A DNA stretch of 64,000 bases from Deinococcales bacterium (GTDB lineage: Bacteria > Deinococcota > Deinococci > Deinococcales > JAAFIG01), in NCBI GenBank assembly GCA_013298595.1, contig JAAFIG010000003.1:1-64000 (forward strand). Direction: 5' to 3'. Below the pieces are notes generated by a model, which was not told the origin of the DNA, made no database searches, and was given only the letters and a program-made list of their open reading frames with translations. The translations under genes were made by a program, and so were the position numbers. Shown here piece after piece: positions 1-8,782 of the stretch. Numbering within the stretch: position 1 is the stretch's first letter; each line of letters begins with the position of its first letter.

Positions 1-80
1 GTTTTGGCGGCTGGTAAAAGTGGTTCGAGATGCTTAAACTGTTGGCGGGTAAGGCTACTGGTGTAGATTTTTTGTTTCAC
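1..80 (-). CDS. IS5-family transposase, N-terminal fragment (partial)
   Basis: A minus-strand frame opens with GTG at 80-78 and stays open to the window edge. It reads (M)KQKIYTSSLT, then ends in LEPLLPAAK. The pattern 'T-s-L-T-x-x-Q/E-[FW]-x-x-L-E-P-L-L-P' is the start of the DUF4096-type N-terminal domain of IS5-family transposases, which bind the element ends and catalyse cut-and-paste transposition. Only 26 residues are visible, so neither the catalytic DDE residues nor intactness can be judged. The family call rests on this short but characteristic motif. Confidence 0.65.
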   Translation of the reverse strand, partial: MKQKIYTSSLTRQQFKHLEPLLPAAK

Positions 81-122
81 AGCTTAATTCTGACCGGCTT
101 TACCCACTTTATAAACACGCTC
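1..122 (-). mobile_element. End of an IS5-like insertion sequence (partial, runs off left edge)
   Basis: Only the 5' end of the element is in the window. It carries the first 26 codons of a transposase on the minus strand. The probable terminal inverted repeat reads inward from 122 and begins GAGCGTGTTTATAAAG on the minus strand. The adjacent TAA at 123-125 could be one copy of the short target duplication typical of IS5-family members. The other end lies outside the window, so the boundary and duplication are inferred. The element abuts the broken start of the SDR gene. Confidence 0.6.
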
Positions 123-127
123 TAAAC

Positions 128-964
128 AAAATTGTACTCGTCACAGGTGCAAATTCAGGTATTGGTTTAGCCACAACCATCGGATTAGCCAAACAAGGTG
201 CAACTGTATTGATGGTCGCTCGAGATCAGCAAAAAGGCAAAGCTGCACTCGAAGCTGCTAAGCAACGAGCAAACAGCCAAAAGATTCAATTACTCCTCGC
301 CGATTTAGCCTTACAAAGCGATATACGACGATTAGCTCGAGAGGTACAACAACAATACTCGCATCTGGACGTGTTGATTAACAACGCTGCGATTATTCCT
401 ACCGAACGACAACTCACCACCGAAGGCATCGAAATGCAATTAGCCGTCAATCATCTTGCCCCATTCTTACTAACCAATCTGCTTTTACCGCAACTCGAGC
501 AAGCCGAACAAGGACGAGTTGTTACCGTCTCGAGTGTGGTACATGCACGTGGACACATCAATGACATCCAAAACACTGCGTACGACCAAACCGGTGCTCC
601 TACCAAAGGCTGGCAAGCCTACTGTAATACCAAGTTGATGAATGTCTTATTTGCCAACGAATTAGCCAAACAAATTGCTCATACTCGAGTGACATCGAAT
701 AGTTTACATCCAGGGGTGATTGGCACTAATCTTTGGCGCACATTACCGTTTTTTATGCGTTTTGTTGCTAACCTAACCATGCCCAAACCAGAACGTGGTG
801 CACGAACATCTATCTATCTTGCCAGCGACCCCAGCCTAGATAAAACAACGGGTAAATACTTCTCGGATGATCGCAATGAAATTCCTGCCCATGCCAATGC
901 GCTCGACCCAGTTTTACAACAACAACTCTGGACAATCAGCGAAGAATTGGTTCGCCAAAAATAA
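128..964 (+). CDS. Short-chain dehydrogenase/reductase (retinol-dehydrogenase-like), 5' end interrupted by IS
   Basis: This is an NAD(P)-dependent oxidoreductase of the SDR superfamily, probably cytoplasmic, substrate unknown. Counting from the codon at 128, the cofactor motif TGANSGIG is at about residues 6-13, NNAA near 86, the active-site Ser in TVSS near 135, and YCNTK gives catalytic Tyr ~165 and Lys ~169. Homology starts right at the IS end. The frame is open upstream to 53 but has no ATG, GTG or TTG before the glycine motif. The first usable starts (TTG 209, ATG 212) would remove the Rossmann motif. I infer that the IS removed the native start, leaving the gene silent, fused or dependent on a rare start such as ATT at 131. 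The sequence after 128 is otherwise intact. Confidence 0.8.
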   Translation, partial: KIVLVTGANSGIGLATTIGLAKQGATVLMVARDQQKGKAALEAAKQRANSQKIQLLLADLALQSDIRRLAREVQQQYSHLDVLINNAAIIPTERQLTTEGIEMQLAVNHLAPFLLTNLLLPQLEQAEQGRVVTVSSVVHARGHINDIQNTAYDQTGAPTKGWQAYCNTKLMNVLFANELAKQIAHTRVTSNSLHPGVIGTNLWRTLPFFMRFVANLTMPKPERGARTSIYLASDPSLDKTTGKYFSDDRNEIPAHANALDPVLQQQLWTISEELVRQK

Positions 965-990
965 GTACGAGGCTCAAGGTCGCTATGGTT

Positions 991-1974
991 TTACTGTTCT
1001 AAAATCTTTTCCATACAAATACTCCACGTGTCATCCTCGTACGGTGGAAACGCAGAAATTCTCGAGTAGCCATTTTTTTCGTACAGAGCCACCGCTTCGG
1101 GGTTACGATCACCTGTCTCGAGCCGAATGGTTCTCATGCCTAAGCTTGGGGCAACTTGCTCGAGTTTCAGTAAAATCTTTGCCCCCAAACCACGACCTCG
1201 TAAGTTCGGATGCACAAACATACGTTTTAATTCAGTGGTGTCAGCACTCAGTGGGCGAATCGCCGCACAACCAACAGCCACACCACCGACTCGAGCCACC
1301 ACAAAAGCAGCGTTTGGCACGTCTAAATCCTCGGGTTTGAAACGCGCCGCGCCTTGTTGCGGGTCTTCTGGGTAACGACCTCGCAACTCGAGGGTTAGTT
1401 GGTTAATCAGGTTAGCAGCATCTTCGCTGTACACCGATTCAACTTCTACTGTGATTGGATGATGCTCGAGCAACAAACGGTACATGTACACTGTGGCATC
1501 AAATAGACGGGTTTCGCTACGAATATATTCTGGAATCACACCCGCTTTTTGCCAACCAAATTTTGTGTATAAATTTTCCGAAGGATCACCCACTCGAGTA
1601 TCAAGAATGAGCGTGGTGCGATACTGCTGCAATGCCTCGAGTTCGATTTGTTGCAACAAGGCTTGGGCGATACCTTGACGGCGAAAATCTGAATGCACCA
1701 TCAGTTTTGCCACTTCTGCACGGTGTAAACCATTGGCTCGAGAGACTAAATCCAGTTGCACGGTACCAACAACTAAATTGTGCTCGAGCGCAATCAGCAT
1801 CACTCGATTTGTGCCTTGTAAAGCCGTATTCACCTCGAGCCAATAAGCCCGAGCTTCGGCGCTTACCAGCGGTGGCAAAAAACCAATTGAAGCACCACCA
1901 TCCACAGCATTTTGCAGCAACGCAATTAGGTCTGCAAGGTATGGCTCGAGATTTGTTATTCGTTTGATTTCCAC
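991..1974 (-). CDS. Tandem GNAT acetyltransferase
   Basis: This protein has two complete GNAT folds, each of which would transfer an acetyl group from acetyl-CoA to an amine. The N-terminal half carries the acetyl-CoA loop FRRQGIAQALL near residue 100. The C-terminal half carries NLRGRGLGAKILLKLE near residue 255 and ends with the usual ALYEKNGY strand. I chose GTG at 1974 (327 aa, start MEIKRITNLE) because AAGGAG lies about 6 nt upstream and the first GNAT strand begins there. An ATG at 2019 would add 15 unrelated residues. The substrate is unknown. It is transcribed away from the LysR gene. Confidence 0.85.
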   Translation of the reverse strand: MEIKRITNLEPYLADLIALLQNAVDGGASIGFLPPLVSAEARAYWLEVNTALQGTNRVMLIALEHNLVVGTVQLDLVSRANGLHRAEVAKLMVHSDFRRQGIAQALLQQIELEALQQYRTTLILDTRVGDPSENLYTKFGWQKAGVIPEYIRSETRLFDATVYMYRLLLEHHPITVEVESVYSEDAANLINQLTLELRGRYPEDPQQGAARFKPEDLDVPNAAFVVARVGGVAVGCAAIRPLSADTTELKRMFVHPNLRGRGLGAKILLKLEQVAPSLGMRTIRLETGDRNPEAVALYEKNGYSRISAFPPYEDDTWSICMEKILEQ

Positions 1975-2092
1975 AGTGCTCCTTGACTCGAGAGATTGAA
2001 TAATTGAATGCCATACCATCTTAAAATTCTTGATTCACGAGTTCAAGCGCAAAGTATTGATAATTGCTATCGAAAAACCTGATAATAGGACA

Positions 2093-3004
2093 ATGGACGT
2101 AGATCAGTTAATTGCTTTTGAACGCATCGTCCGCGAAGGTAGTTTTAGTAAAGCTGCTTGGGCATTGGGTATCGCCCAACCCAGCATCAGTGCTCGAGTG
2201 GCAGGACTAGAAAATACAGTAGGTGGAGCATTATTTACTCGAGGTCGGAAGGTACGTTTAACCGCTCGAGGAACAAGTTTTTTACCCTATGCACGCAAAG
2301 CACTGGCAACCTTACAAGATGGTCTCGAGGCAGCGCGTTTAGCCCAAAATGGCGAACGCGGTTTGTTAAGAATTGGTGTGTTGCGCTCGTTATCGGGTGG
2401 GTTACTTGGACCTGTGATGCTCGAGTTTCAACAACAATTCCCAGAAGTCGAATGCCAAATTCGAGAAGGTGACCATTGGAATTTGGTCGAATGGCTTTGC
2501 GATGGTTTATTCGATATGGCACTGATTTGCTTTCCTTGTGTTGACCCTTTACTCGCCGATATCACCCCTGTTTTGCAGTTGCAAGAAAACATGGTTTTTG
2601 TGGTGTCTCCACAGCACCGACTGGCACAACCAGCAGGTATTACCCAAGCCGAAATCCTTAGCCATTCCAACCCGTTTTTATTGTTGCGCTGGTGGCAAAA
2701 CACACCATTTGAAATAGAATTACTGGCTACCCAAGCTAAAGCCACCCTCGATGTGCCCAACGAAACAGGGCGGTACTTAGTGACCCACGGACAAGGCGCA
2801 GGATTTTTTAGTAAACCCACCATCGCCTCGGAATTAGCCAACGGCACCATGCTCGAGATTCCAGTTCTAGATATGCCAAGCATTCAGCGAAAAACCGCTT
2901 TAGTACATCTGACACGCCACAAAGAACACTCAGCTGCCGCTAAAAACTTTGCTCTACTCCTCGAGCGCCAAGCTAAAAAGCAGGGCTTAATTGCTATACT
3001 CTAA
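2093..3004 (+). CDS. LysR-family transcriptional regulator
   Basis: This 303-residue protein has the usual LysR length. Residues 1-60 form the winged helix-turn-helix (MDVDQLIAFERIV, then SFSKAAWALGIAQPSIS and a VGGALFTR wing). A long linker helix and a periplasmic-binding-protein-like effector domain follow from about residue 90. ATG 2093 is chosen over the upstream TTG at 2030 because the domain begins exactly there and AGGA precedes it. The effector and targets are unknown. The divergent GNAT gene is the usual place to look for a LysR target. Its 3' end contains the promoter of the LOG gene. Confidence 0.9.
   Translation: MDVDQLIAFERIVREGSFSKAAWALGIAQPSISARVAGLENTVGGALFTRGRKVRLTARGTSFLPYARKALATLQDGLEAARLAQNGERGLLRIGVLRSLSGGLLGPVMLEFQQQFPEVECQIREGDHWNLVEWLCDGLFDMALICFPCVDPLLADITPVLQLQENMVFVVSPQHRLAQPAGITQAEILSHSNPFLLLRWWQNTPFEIELLATQAKATLDVPNETGRYLVTHGQGAGFFSKPTIASELANGTMLEIPVLDMPSIQRKTALVHLTRHKEHSAAAKNFALLLERQAKKQGLIAIL
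2995..3000 (+). promoter_or_regulatory. -10 box of a leaderless promoter for the LOG gene
   Basis: TATACT ends 7 nt before the GTG start at 3008, inside the last codons of the LysR gene. No Shine-Dalgarno site is present, which suggests a leaderless transcript beginning at or near the GTG. Confidence 0.55.
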
Positions 3005-3007
3005 ACT

Positions 3008-3541
3008 GTGAATATCGCTGTGTATTGTGGCTCGAGTTTTGGTAACAACCCTGAATTTGCAAATGCTGCTAAAGCCCTTGGGAAAAGTCTGGCAGAAGCG
3101 AAAACTGGTTTAGTGTACGGTGGTGGCAATGTTGGTTTAATGGGCGCGATAGCCGATGCCGTACTTGAAGCTGGTGGAAATGTGATCGGAGTTATCCCCA
3201 AAGCCCTCGAGCAACGCGAAGTGGCACACAGTAATTTAACCCAGTTAATTATTGTGCCCGATATGCACACCCGCAAAGCCAAAATGATTGAACTTGCCGA
3301 TGCTTTTATCGTTTTACCCGGCGGCATAGGCACACTCGAGGAATTATTTGAAGTCTGGACTTGGGCGCAACTGGGGTATCACCAAAAATCTGTGGGATTG
3401 TTGAATATTGCTGGGTATTACGATCAGCTTCTCGAGTTTTTGGATATGGCTGTAAAAGTAGGTTTTCAAAAACCCATACACCGCGATTTTTTACTGGTCG
3501 AAACCAACCCAACTGCTTTACTCGAGCGAATTAGGCAGTAA
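3008..3541 (+). CDS. LOG-family protein (cytokinin riboside 5'-monophosphate phosphoribohydrolase type)
   Basis: LOG-family enzymes hydrolyse the N-glycosidic bond of (modified) nucleoside 5'-monophosphates, releasing the base and ribose 5-phosphate. At 177 aa this has the usual length. The Rossmann-like start contains VYGGGNVGLMG (residues 36-46), and the family hallmark PGGIGTLEE lies at 104-112, preceded by the conserved R-K pair at 89-91. It starts with GTG at 3008, with a -10 box 7 nt upstream. Its 3' end overlaps the convergent hydrolase gene by 11 bp. Whether it acts on cytokinin-like nucleotides or plain AMP cannot be told. Confidence 0.88.
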   Translation: MNIAVYCGSSFGNNPEFANAAKALGKSLAEAKTGLVYGGGNVGLMGAIADAVLEAGGNVIGVIPKALEQREVAHSNLTQLIIVPDMHTRKAKMIELADAFIVLPGGIGTLEELFEVWTWAQLGYHQKSVGLLNIAGYYDQLLEFLDMAVKVGFQKPIHRDFLLVETNPTALLERIRQ

Positions 3542-4403
3542 AAAAATCTTGACAAATTTTTGAGAAAACACTCGGTTGCTCGAGCCAAGGAATATGCCCG
3601 CAATGATTGATAAACTCGAGTTGAGCTTGAGTCACAAGTTCTTTGATACGGTACGCCTGCGTGATTGGTTCAAAATCTTGATAGCCATAAATAATTTTGA
3701 CTTGCGCGGAAATATCAGCCAGTTTTGCCTCGAGATCATCCCAGTTGATACTGTTCCAAATGTACCGATGCACCAAAGGATGAAATTCACTGGCATCAAA
3801 AGATTGAATAAACGCCGCTCGAGCTTCGTTGTTATACACCGCGTTACGTGCCCAGAATTGAGTCGCACTTTTTTGATGTAATTGCTGTAAAACCATCACA
3901 TCCAAAGCTGCCAAAGCTTGCTTGCGTTGCAATTGCAGTTCGGCTAATTCGGCAAAATCGGTGGCACTAAATCCCCTCGAGAAATTCGCACCTGCCACCG
4001 CATTAAAATCTGAGCGAATCGGACCAGGCGACACTGCCAATAACTTTGCAACATTATCTGGATAAAAACTGGCATACAACAAACCTAGATTTGCACCCCA
4101 CGAATGTCCTAGAACCTCGAGTTGCGCCACACCTAATTCAAACTGCACCGCCACTAAATCCTCGAGCAAAAGAGGTAGTTGTAATGTTTCTGGGCTAATA
4201 CTTTCTAAGATACTCTGCCCAGTGCCACGCTGATCGAGCAAAACCACCGTTCGAGTCTCGAGTAAGGATTGCACCGCAGCTTTCATATACGAACACGAAT
4301 CACCAGGACCACCCGATAACACCAGCAGCGGCGCTCCAGAACCAGCCATCTCGAGATGCAAAGTCACATCAGCTCGAAGTATTTTCCGCACAACCCAATT
4401 CAT
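3531..4403 (-). CDS. Alpha/beta hydrolase, prolyl-aminopeptidase-like
   Basis: This is a 290-residue alpha/beta hydrolase. The oxyanion-region motif GGPG is at 31-34, DQRGTGQS at 57-64, and the nucleophile elbow GHSWG places Ser at 101. Probable acid and base are Asp ~243 (GYQDFEP) and His ~270 (HCGHIPW). GGPG plus DQRG is the combination seen in peptidase family S33 (proline iminopeptidase), so cleavage of an N-terminal residue or an ester is plausible. It has no signal peptide. Its ATG overlaps the stop of the upstream GNAT gene by 4 nt, so the two are co-translated. It is convergent with the LOG gene. Confidence 0.85.
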   Translation of the reverse strand: MNWVVRKILRADVTLHLEMAGSGAPLLVLSGGPGDSCSYMKAAVQSLLETRTVVLLDQRGTGQSILESISPETLQLPLLLEDLVAVQFELGVAQLEVLGHSWGANLGLLYASFYPDNVAKLLAVSPGPIRSDFNAVAGANFSRGFSATDFAELAELQLQRKQALAALDVMVLQQLHQKSATQFWARNAVYNNEARAAFIQSFDASEFHPLVHRYIWNSINWDDLEAKLADISAQVKIIYGYQDFEPITQAYRIKELVTQAQLEFINHCGHIPWLEQPSVFSKICQDFFTA

Positions 4404-5242
4404 ACATTGACCGTTTTGCGATACGAAACCATTTGCCGTTGTAAAACAAAACCAAGACGCTGATACATAGTAATCGCCTCGAGATTTGTGCTATTCACCG
4501 TTAAAAAAACACTTTCTACATTAGCAAAAGTAAAAATCCACTCGAGGGTTTTACTCATCAATTGCCGACCAATACCCTGTCCTCTGGCACTGGGTTGCAC
4601 ACCAATAAACTCGAGACTGGCTGTACCGTATTCGCCGACTTCGGCATAACTATACCCGAGCAAAGTATTATTCTGCTCGAGTACAAAAAGCACATGATAC
4701 TCGGATAAACGCTCGAGAATTTCCGCACCATCATAATATGTATTCGCAAAAATCTGATCGTGCAAGGCTATAAACGCAGCAGCATCTTGCTCAGTCGCTA
4801 CTCGAGCCGTCGTGAGTTGTGGTACCCATTGTTGCTTAGTCAACTCGAGCACATGTTCTTGACCATGAACCACACAACCAATCTGCGATGCAAAAGTCGC
4901 AACACCCGCATTTTTTGCATCGGCAAACAACAGCCATGCTTTAGAATCCACAAGTTTAGGTTCGAGTAAATGCCAAAGCTGCATTACCACAGCAATTTCA
5001 CCCACAGAACCATAAACCCAAGCTCGAGCATCATTATCTATATCTGCACCAAGAAAAGCACAAATACCACTTTCATCTCGAGCAATAAAAAACTGACTCA
5101 ACTCGAGATCAGCTAAATCTGTAGCAATATCTGCTTCGTTACTTGGCACATAACCCATATGCGTTTCAGATTTACTTTGGGCTGTAGCCAGAAAATGCGC
5201 CAAATCTGGAATATCGGCTGGTGATAGCGATGCGAATTTCAT
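4400..5242 (-). CDS. Two-domain GNAT acetyltransferase
   Basis: This is a 280-residue protein. The C-terminal half is a clear GNAT domain, with the acetyl-CoA loop PSARGQGIGRQLM near residue 220 and the closing motif NLEAITMYQRLGF. The N-terminal half is a weaker GNAT-like fold (start MKFASLSPADIPDLAHFL) without an obvious CoA loop, as in mycothiol-synthase-like tandem GNATs. The substrate is not known. It is the first gene of a two-gene unit with the downstream hydrolase and is divergent from the nitronate monooxygenase gene across about 96 bp. Confidence 0.8.
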   Translation of the reverse strand: MKFASLSPADIPDLAHFLATAQSKSETHMGYVPSNEADIATDLADLELSQFFIARDESGICAFLGADIDNDARAWVYGSVGEIAVVMQLWHLLEPKLVDSKAWLLFADAKNAGVATFASQIGCVVHGQEHVLELTKQQWVPQLTTARVATEQDAAAFIALHDQIFANTYYDGAEILERLSEYHVLFVLEQNNTLLGYSYAEVGEYGTASLEFIGVQPSARGQGIGRQLMSKTLEWIFTFANVESVFLTVNSTNLEAITMYQRLGFVLQRQMVSYRKTVNV

Positions 5243-5324
5243 AACCTCGAGTTTGCCATGAGCAAGCGGCTAGGCGCATACGCCAATTCGCGTACAAAAA
5301 CAAATCTAACAAGTTAACTCACGC

Positions 5325-5330
5325 TATAAT
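5325..5330 (+). promoter_or_regulatory. -10 box TATAAT of a leaderless promoter
   Basis: A perfect TATAAT ends 8 nt before the ATG of the nitronate monooxygenase gene. There is no good -35 at 17 bp and no Shine-Dalgarno site. It is one of the clearest examples of the start-proximal -10 pattern in this window. Confidence 0.65.
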
Positions 5331-5338
5331 GTACAACC

Positions 5339-6331
5339 ATGTTAACAACTGAATTAACCAAAAAACTCGGGATTCGTACCCCAATTATCCAAGCACCAAT
5401 CGGTGGAATTTCCATGCCAACACTGGTTGCAGCTGTCTCCAATGCAGGTGGATTGGGTATGCTGTCTGGCACTTGGCGTAAACCTACTGACTTACAAGTA
5501 TTACTAAATGAAACTCGAGCTTTAACCAACGCACCTTTTGCTGTCAATTTTGTCCTCGCATTTGATATTCACGAACAACTCGAGCTTTGCTTAAAGGCGG
5601 GTATCAAAATCTTTTCTTTTTTCTGGGGAGACCCTAGCCCGTATATTGCAGCAATTCATGCAGTGCAAGGTATTGTTATGCACACCGTGGGCAGTGCCGC
5701 CGAAGCCAGAACGGCAGTGGATAATGGCGTTGATATTCTGATTGCTCAAGGTGTCGAAGCAGGAGGTCATGTCTGGGGTGAAGTTTCAAGTTTTGCACTG
5801 CTGCCAGCAATTGCTGATGCGGTAACAAATACGCCAATTGTTGCCGCAGGTGGCATTGCCGATGGACGAGGCTTAGCTGCCGCGCTATGTTTAGGGGCTA
5901 GTGGCGTTTGGATGGGTACACGCTTTGTTGCCACCCACGAAGCCTATGCCCACAGCCACTACCAACAAGCCATACTCGAGGCTGAAGAAACCAGTACCAC
6001 ACATCAGCAACGCTTATTCAATATTGGATGGGATCATGCTGCTCACCGAGTACTAAAAAATAGTACGTATCAAAACTGGTTGCTCGCTGGACAACCCGAT
6101 GTAGGACAACGACCTCGGGAAAACGAAATTGTTAGCACCCTCGAGCAAGGTATAAACATTTTTCGTTACGATTCCGATGCACCAACCAAAGCCGTAATAC
6201 AAGGCAACCCAGAAGCACAAGCCCTATATGCTGGTCAAAGCGTAGGATTGATCCATGAAATCAAATCGGCGGCTGACGTTGTTCTAGAAACAACAAATCA
6301 AGCCTTAGCAATCCTCAATCGAAATTCGTAA
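5339..6331 (+). CDS. Nitronate monooxygenase (2-nitropropane dioxygenase family)
   Basis: This FMN-dependent TIM-barrel enzyme would oxidise alkyl nitronates such as propionate-3-nitronate to aldehydes with release of nitrite, a detoxification reaction. At 330 aa it has family length. Typical features are the N-terminal IIQAPIGGISMPTLVAAVSNAGGLG-type strand (residues 15-40), GVEAGGHVWG with the presumed catalytic-base His near 144, IVAAGGIADGRG (phosphate binding) near 168-179, and GASGVWMGTRF near 190. It stands alone between the divergent GNAT and the convergent ada gene. Confidence 0.88.
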   Translation: MLTTELTKKLGIRTPIIQAPIGGISMPTLVAAVSNAGGLGMLSGTWRKPTDLQVLLNETRALTNAPFAVNFVLAFDIHEQLELCLKAGIKIFSFFWGDPSPYIAAIHAVQGIVMHTVGSAAEARTAVDNGVDILIAQGVEAGGHVWGEVSSFALLPAIADAVTNTPIVAAGGIADGRGLAAALCLGASGVWMGTRFVATHEAYAHSHYQQAILEAEETSTTHQQRLFNIGWDHAAHRVLKNSTYQNWLLAGQPDVGQRPRENEIVSTLEQGINIFRYDSDAPTKAVIQGNPEAQALYAGQSVGLIHEIKSAADVVLETTNQALAILNRNS

Positions 6332-6397
6332 CTCAAGATTGCAGTCCTTACACCAGACTCGCTCGAGACCAAGTGGTGAGACTCCAAAACTTGCCAT

Positions 6398-7435
6398 TCA
6401 ATCGGCAGCAAAAGCCCGTTCTTGCTCGAGTAAACGTTTTTTGCGCTCGATGCCCCACCGATACCCACTGAGCGCTCCGTTGCTACCAATCACCCGATGA
6501 CACGGCACCACCAACGCCACTGGGTTAGTGGCACAGGCTCGAGCCACGGCACGCACCGCACTTGGTTGCCCGATTTCCACAGCAATTTCCGAGTACGAAC
6601 GTGTTTGCCCGTAAGGAATACTCTTTAAGGCGTTCCAAACTCGGCTTTGGAATACCGTGGTTTTCACATCGGTGGGCAAATCGAGGGTTTGTTGCTGCCC
6701 AAGAATATGCTCGAGAATGGCTTGGCTTTGTATGGCTAACAACTCGGAGTTTTGCTCGAGCATAGCGTTGGGGAATTCGGTTTGTAACTCGAGCAGTGTT
6801 TCGGCAACCATTCCAAAACGCACTGCCACTAAACCGCGTTCAGTTGCTGCAATCAAGATGCTACCAAGCAGCGTCTCGAGGTGCGTATAAAAAATAGTTT
6901 CACCCAATCCACCCGCTTTGTACTGCTTGGGATTCATGCCCAGTTGTGCATTTTGCGCTTCGTATATTCGGCTGCTCGAGTTAAAACCAGCTTCGTATAA
7001 AGCCCGAGTAACACTGTCATGGCTTTTTAATTCGTTGCGTAGACGCGTAGCGCGGAATGTTTTAGCGTATTGCTTAGGGCTGACACCAACTGCTGCTTTG
7101 AACACTTTTTGCAAATGCCACGGACTGAGTTGAACCGCTGCTGCAAGAACCTCGAGCGAAGGTTCAGATTCGGCTTGCTCGAGTAAAGCAATCATTTTTT
7201 GTACCACTGCATTGATGTTCTGCAGCCTTACCCAGCATCGTTTGCAACGCCGATAGCCTGCCAGTTCTGCTTCGGCTGGTGTATCAAAAAATTCGACATT
7301 AGTCACTTTTGGTAAACGCGAACTGCAACTGGGTTGACAATAAATCCCTGTGGTTTTGACAGCGTAAACAAATACATTATCCAAGCTTGAGTCTCGGGTT
7401 TGTACAGCTTGCCAACGGAGTTCAGAAGTATTCAT
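6398..7435 (-). CDS. ada: Bifunctional Ada: methylphosphotriester/O6-methylguanine methyltransferase and AraC-type activator
   Basis: Ada removes methyl groups from DNA phosphotriesters and from O6-methylguanine onto its own cysteines and activates the adaptive response. All three parts are visible in 345 aa: an N-terminal zinc domain with four cysteines (C33, C37 and the pair in RRCKRCW near 64-67); an AraC-type helix-turn-helix at about 85-180 (SLEVLAAAVQLSPWHLQKVF and SPKQYAKTFR); and a C-terminal MGMT domain with the alkyl-acceptor motif PCHRV (Cys 312). This is a complete Ada. No separate alkA or ogt gene is adjacent. Confidence 0.95.
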   Translation of the reverse strand: MNTSELRWQAVQTRDSSLDNVFVYAVKTTGIYCQPSCSSRLPKVTNVEFFDTPAEAELAGYRRCKRCWVRLQNINAVVQKMIALLEQAESEPSLEVLAAAVQLSPWHLQKVFKAAVGVSPKQYAKTFRATRLRNELKSHDSVTRALYEAGFNSSSRIYEAQNAQLGMNPKQYKAGGLGETIFYTHLETLLGSILIAATERGLVAVRFGMVAETLLELQTEFPNAMLEQNSELLAIQSQAILEHILGQQQTLDLPTDVKTTVFQSRVWNALKSIPYGQTRSYSEIAVEIGQPSAVRAVARACATNPVALVVPCHRVIGSNGALSGYRWGIERKKRLLEQERAFAAD

Positions 7436-7489
7436 AGCCTTATCTTAGAAGTAATCAAAGATGCCATCAATCCAAATCTTGTGCTGCAA

Positions 7490-8284
7490 TTATTGCAGTA
7501 TCTCGAGAGCATCACCCACTCGTAAAACACCAGAGGTAAGATGAACTGCATTTTGACCAAATAACACTTTATGACCCTGCGTACGATACTTCGCCAATGT
7601 TCGCATCGGTTCAACCCCTCGAGCACCTGTTTCAGGGTGGTTGGTAATCATCACACAACGCGCACAAGGTTTAACGACTTGTAAGGTCAGATCAGCTAAT
7701 CGAATGCTCTGCCATGTATCCTCAGCATGAGGCTCGAGATTGCCAGCAATCACAATATTTGGACGAAACCTCGCCCAAGTTACAGCTTGCTCGAGTTTGG
7801 CATTTAAGGCATCAAGCGAGGCTTGCGAAGCGATCAGCAACGGAAAACCATCATTAAAACTGGTGAACCTTGCCTCTGGCACATACTCAGCATCGACTCG
7901 CCGTGTTCGTTCGTTGGCAAAACAAACCAAACGCACGGCTCGCCCAAGCAAGCTCGAGAACCACGTATCTGCTTCGGAACTAACCAACACAGCTTCACTC
8001 GAGTCATCGGTGATGTGTTGCACCATAATGCGCCGACCAATTGCCACAAATGGTACGTACAGCAACGGCATATCAGCCGCTGAAACTTGCAAACCATCGG
8101 CGGTTAGATGAACTCGAGCCAAAGCCAAACGCGGATCGTTGCGTTGCGAAACAAACACGCCAGCCTCATCTACTAACATCCAACGCCGATCCAACACAGG
8201 ACCAAATTCGTCCAACTCGAGACTGGGCATTGCCACACCAGCCACCGATTTAATCGGATAGACAAACAAATCAGCAATTCGCAT
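7490..8284 (-). CDS. MOSC-domain protein (YcbX/mARC-like)
   Basis: MOSC proteins of this type bind a molybdenum cofactor or handle sulfur and in YcbX/mARC reduce N-hydroxylated compounds. The protein starts MRIADLFVYPIKSVAG, the typical beta-barrel N-terminal domain, and the MOSC domain follows from about residue 120. The conserved Cys lies in KPCARCVMI near 205. The ATG at 8284 overlaps the stop of the upstream cupin gene in a TAATG junction, which fixes the start. A longer frame to 8341 lacks homology. The two genes are probably one transcript. Confidence 0.85.
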   Translation of the reverse strand: MRIADLFVYPIKSVAGVAMPSLELDEFGPVLDRRWMLVDEAGVFVSQRNDPRLALARVHLTADGLQVSAADMPLLYVPFVAIGRRIMVQHITDDSSEAVLVSSEADTWFSSLLGRAVRLVCFANERTRRVDAEYVPEARFTSFNDGFPLLIASQASLDALNAKLEQAVTWARFRPNIVIAGNLEPHAEDTWQSIRLADLTLQVVKPCARCVMITNHPETGARGVEPMRTLAKYRTQGHKVLFGQNAVHLTSGVLRVGDALEILQ

Positions 8285-8679
8285 TATCCGATTGTACCAG
8301 CCGAAGCCTGCACACTCGAGTCCACATAATGCGTAGCCCAAGGTGCAATAGCCATACCAACTATCGTGGTTTCCTGATCGCTACCATCAAAATGCACAGC
8401 GTTAGCTGGTACAAAAACCACGCTGCCAGCAGGGTAAGCCTCGAGCTTAGCCGCATCAAAAACATCACCATAACCAAGGTATAACGTGCCATGCAGCACC
8501 ACCACTCGAGCATCGGCGGTATGCCAATGTGGAGGATCCCAAAAGCCACTGGGAATCGCAAACGCATAGGTAAAACCCGTACCAGCCACGTCACGCCGAC
8601 CCTCGAGCAAACTGTATTTTGTGCCATCAGCAGCGATATCCTGCCACTCAAGCGTAGCAATATTCCAAGATTGTTTCAT
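8284..8679 (-). CDS. Cupin-domain protein
   Basis: This is a 131-residue single-domain cupin. The metal-binding motif appears as PPHWHTADARVVVLHG around residues 52-67 and the second cupin box as AGSVVFVPANAVHF around 83-96. The reaction is unknown; small cupins range from enzymes to binding proteins. The ATG at 8679 has a TAAACT box 7 nt upstream and no Shine-Dalgarno site, which argues for this start rather than the longer frame to 8748. It is followed directly by the MOSC gene. Confidence 0.75.
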   Translation of the reverse strand: MKQSWNIATLEWQDIAADGTKYSLLEGRRDVAGTGFTYAFAIPSGFWDPPHWHTADARVVVLHGTLYLGYGDVFDAAKLEAYPAGSVVFVPANAVHFDGSDQETTIVGMAIAPWATHYVDSSVQASAGTIG

Positions 8680-8686
8680 GCAAAAG

Positions 8687-8692
8687 AGTTTA
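8687..8692 (-). promoter_or_regulatory. -10 box (TAAACT) of a leaderless promoter
   Basis: TAAACT on the minus strand ends 7 nt before the cupin ATG at 8679. It has the same arrangement as the other start-proximal boxes here. Confidence 0.5.
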
Positions 8693-8782
8693 ACAATTTT
8701 GCTCTCGAGAGACTCATCAATTCTTGTGCTGCAATTAAAAAGACGCAAGCAAACAGCCTCGCGCCTTAATAACCCATTGGTT

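Noticed and set aside
1601-2014. 137-codon frame overlapping the tandem GNAT gene
   Set aside because: The GNAT frame has both acetyl-CoA motifs and a Shine-Dalgarno site; this alternative frame has no recognisable domain.
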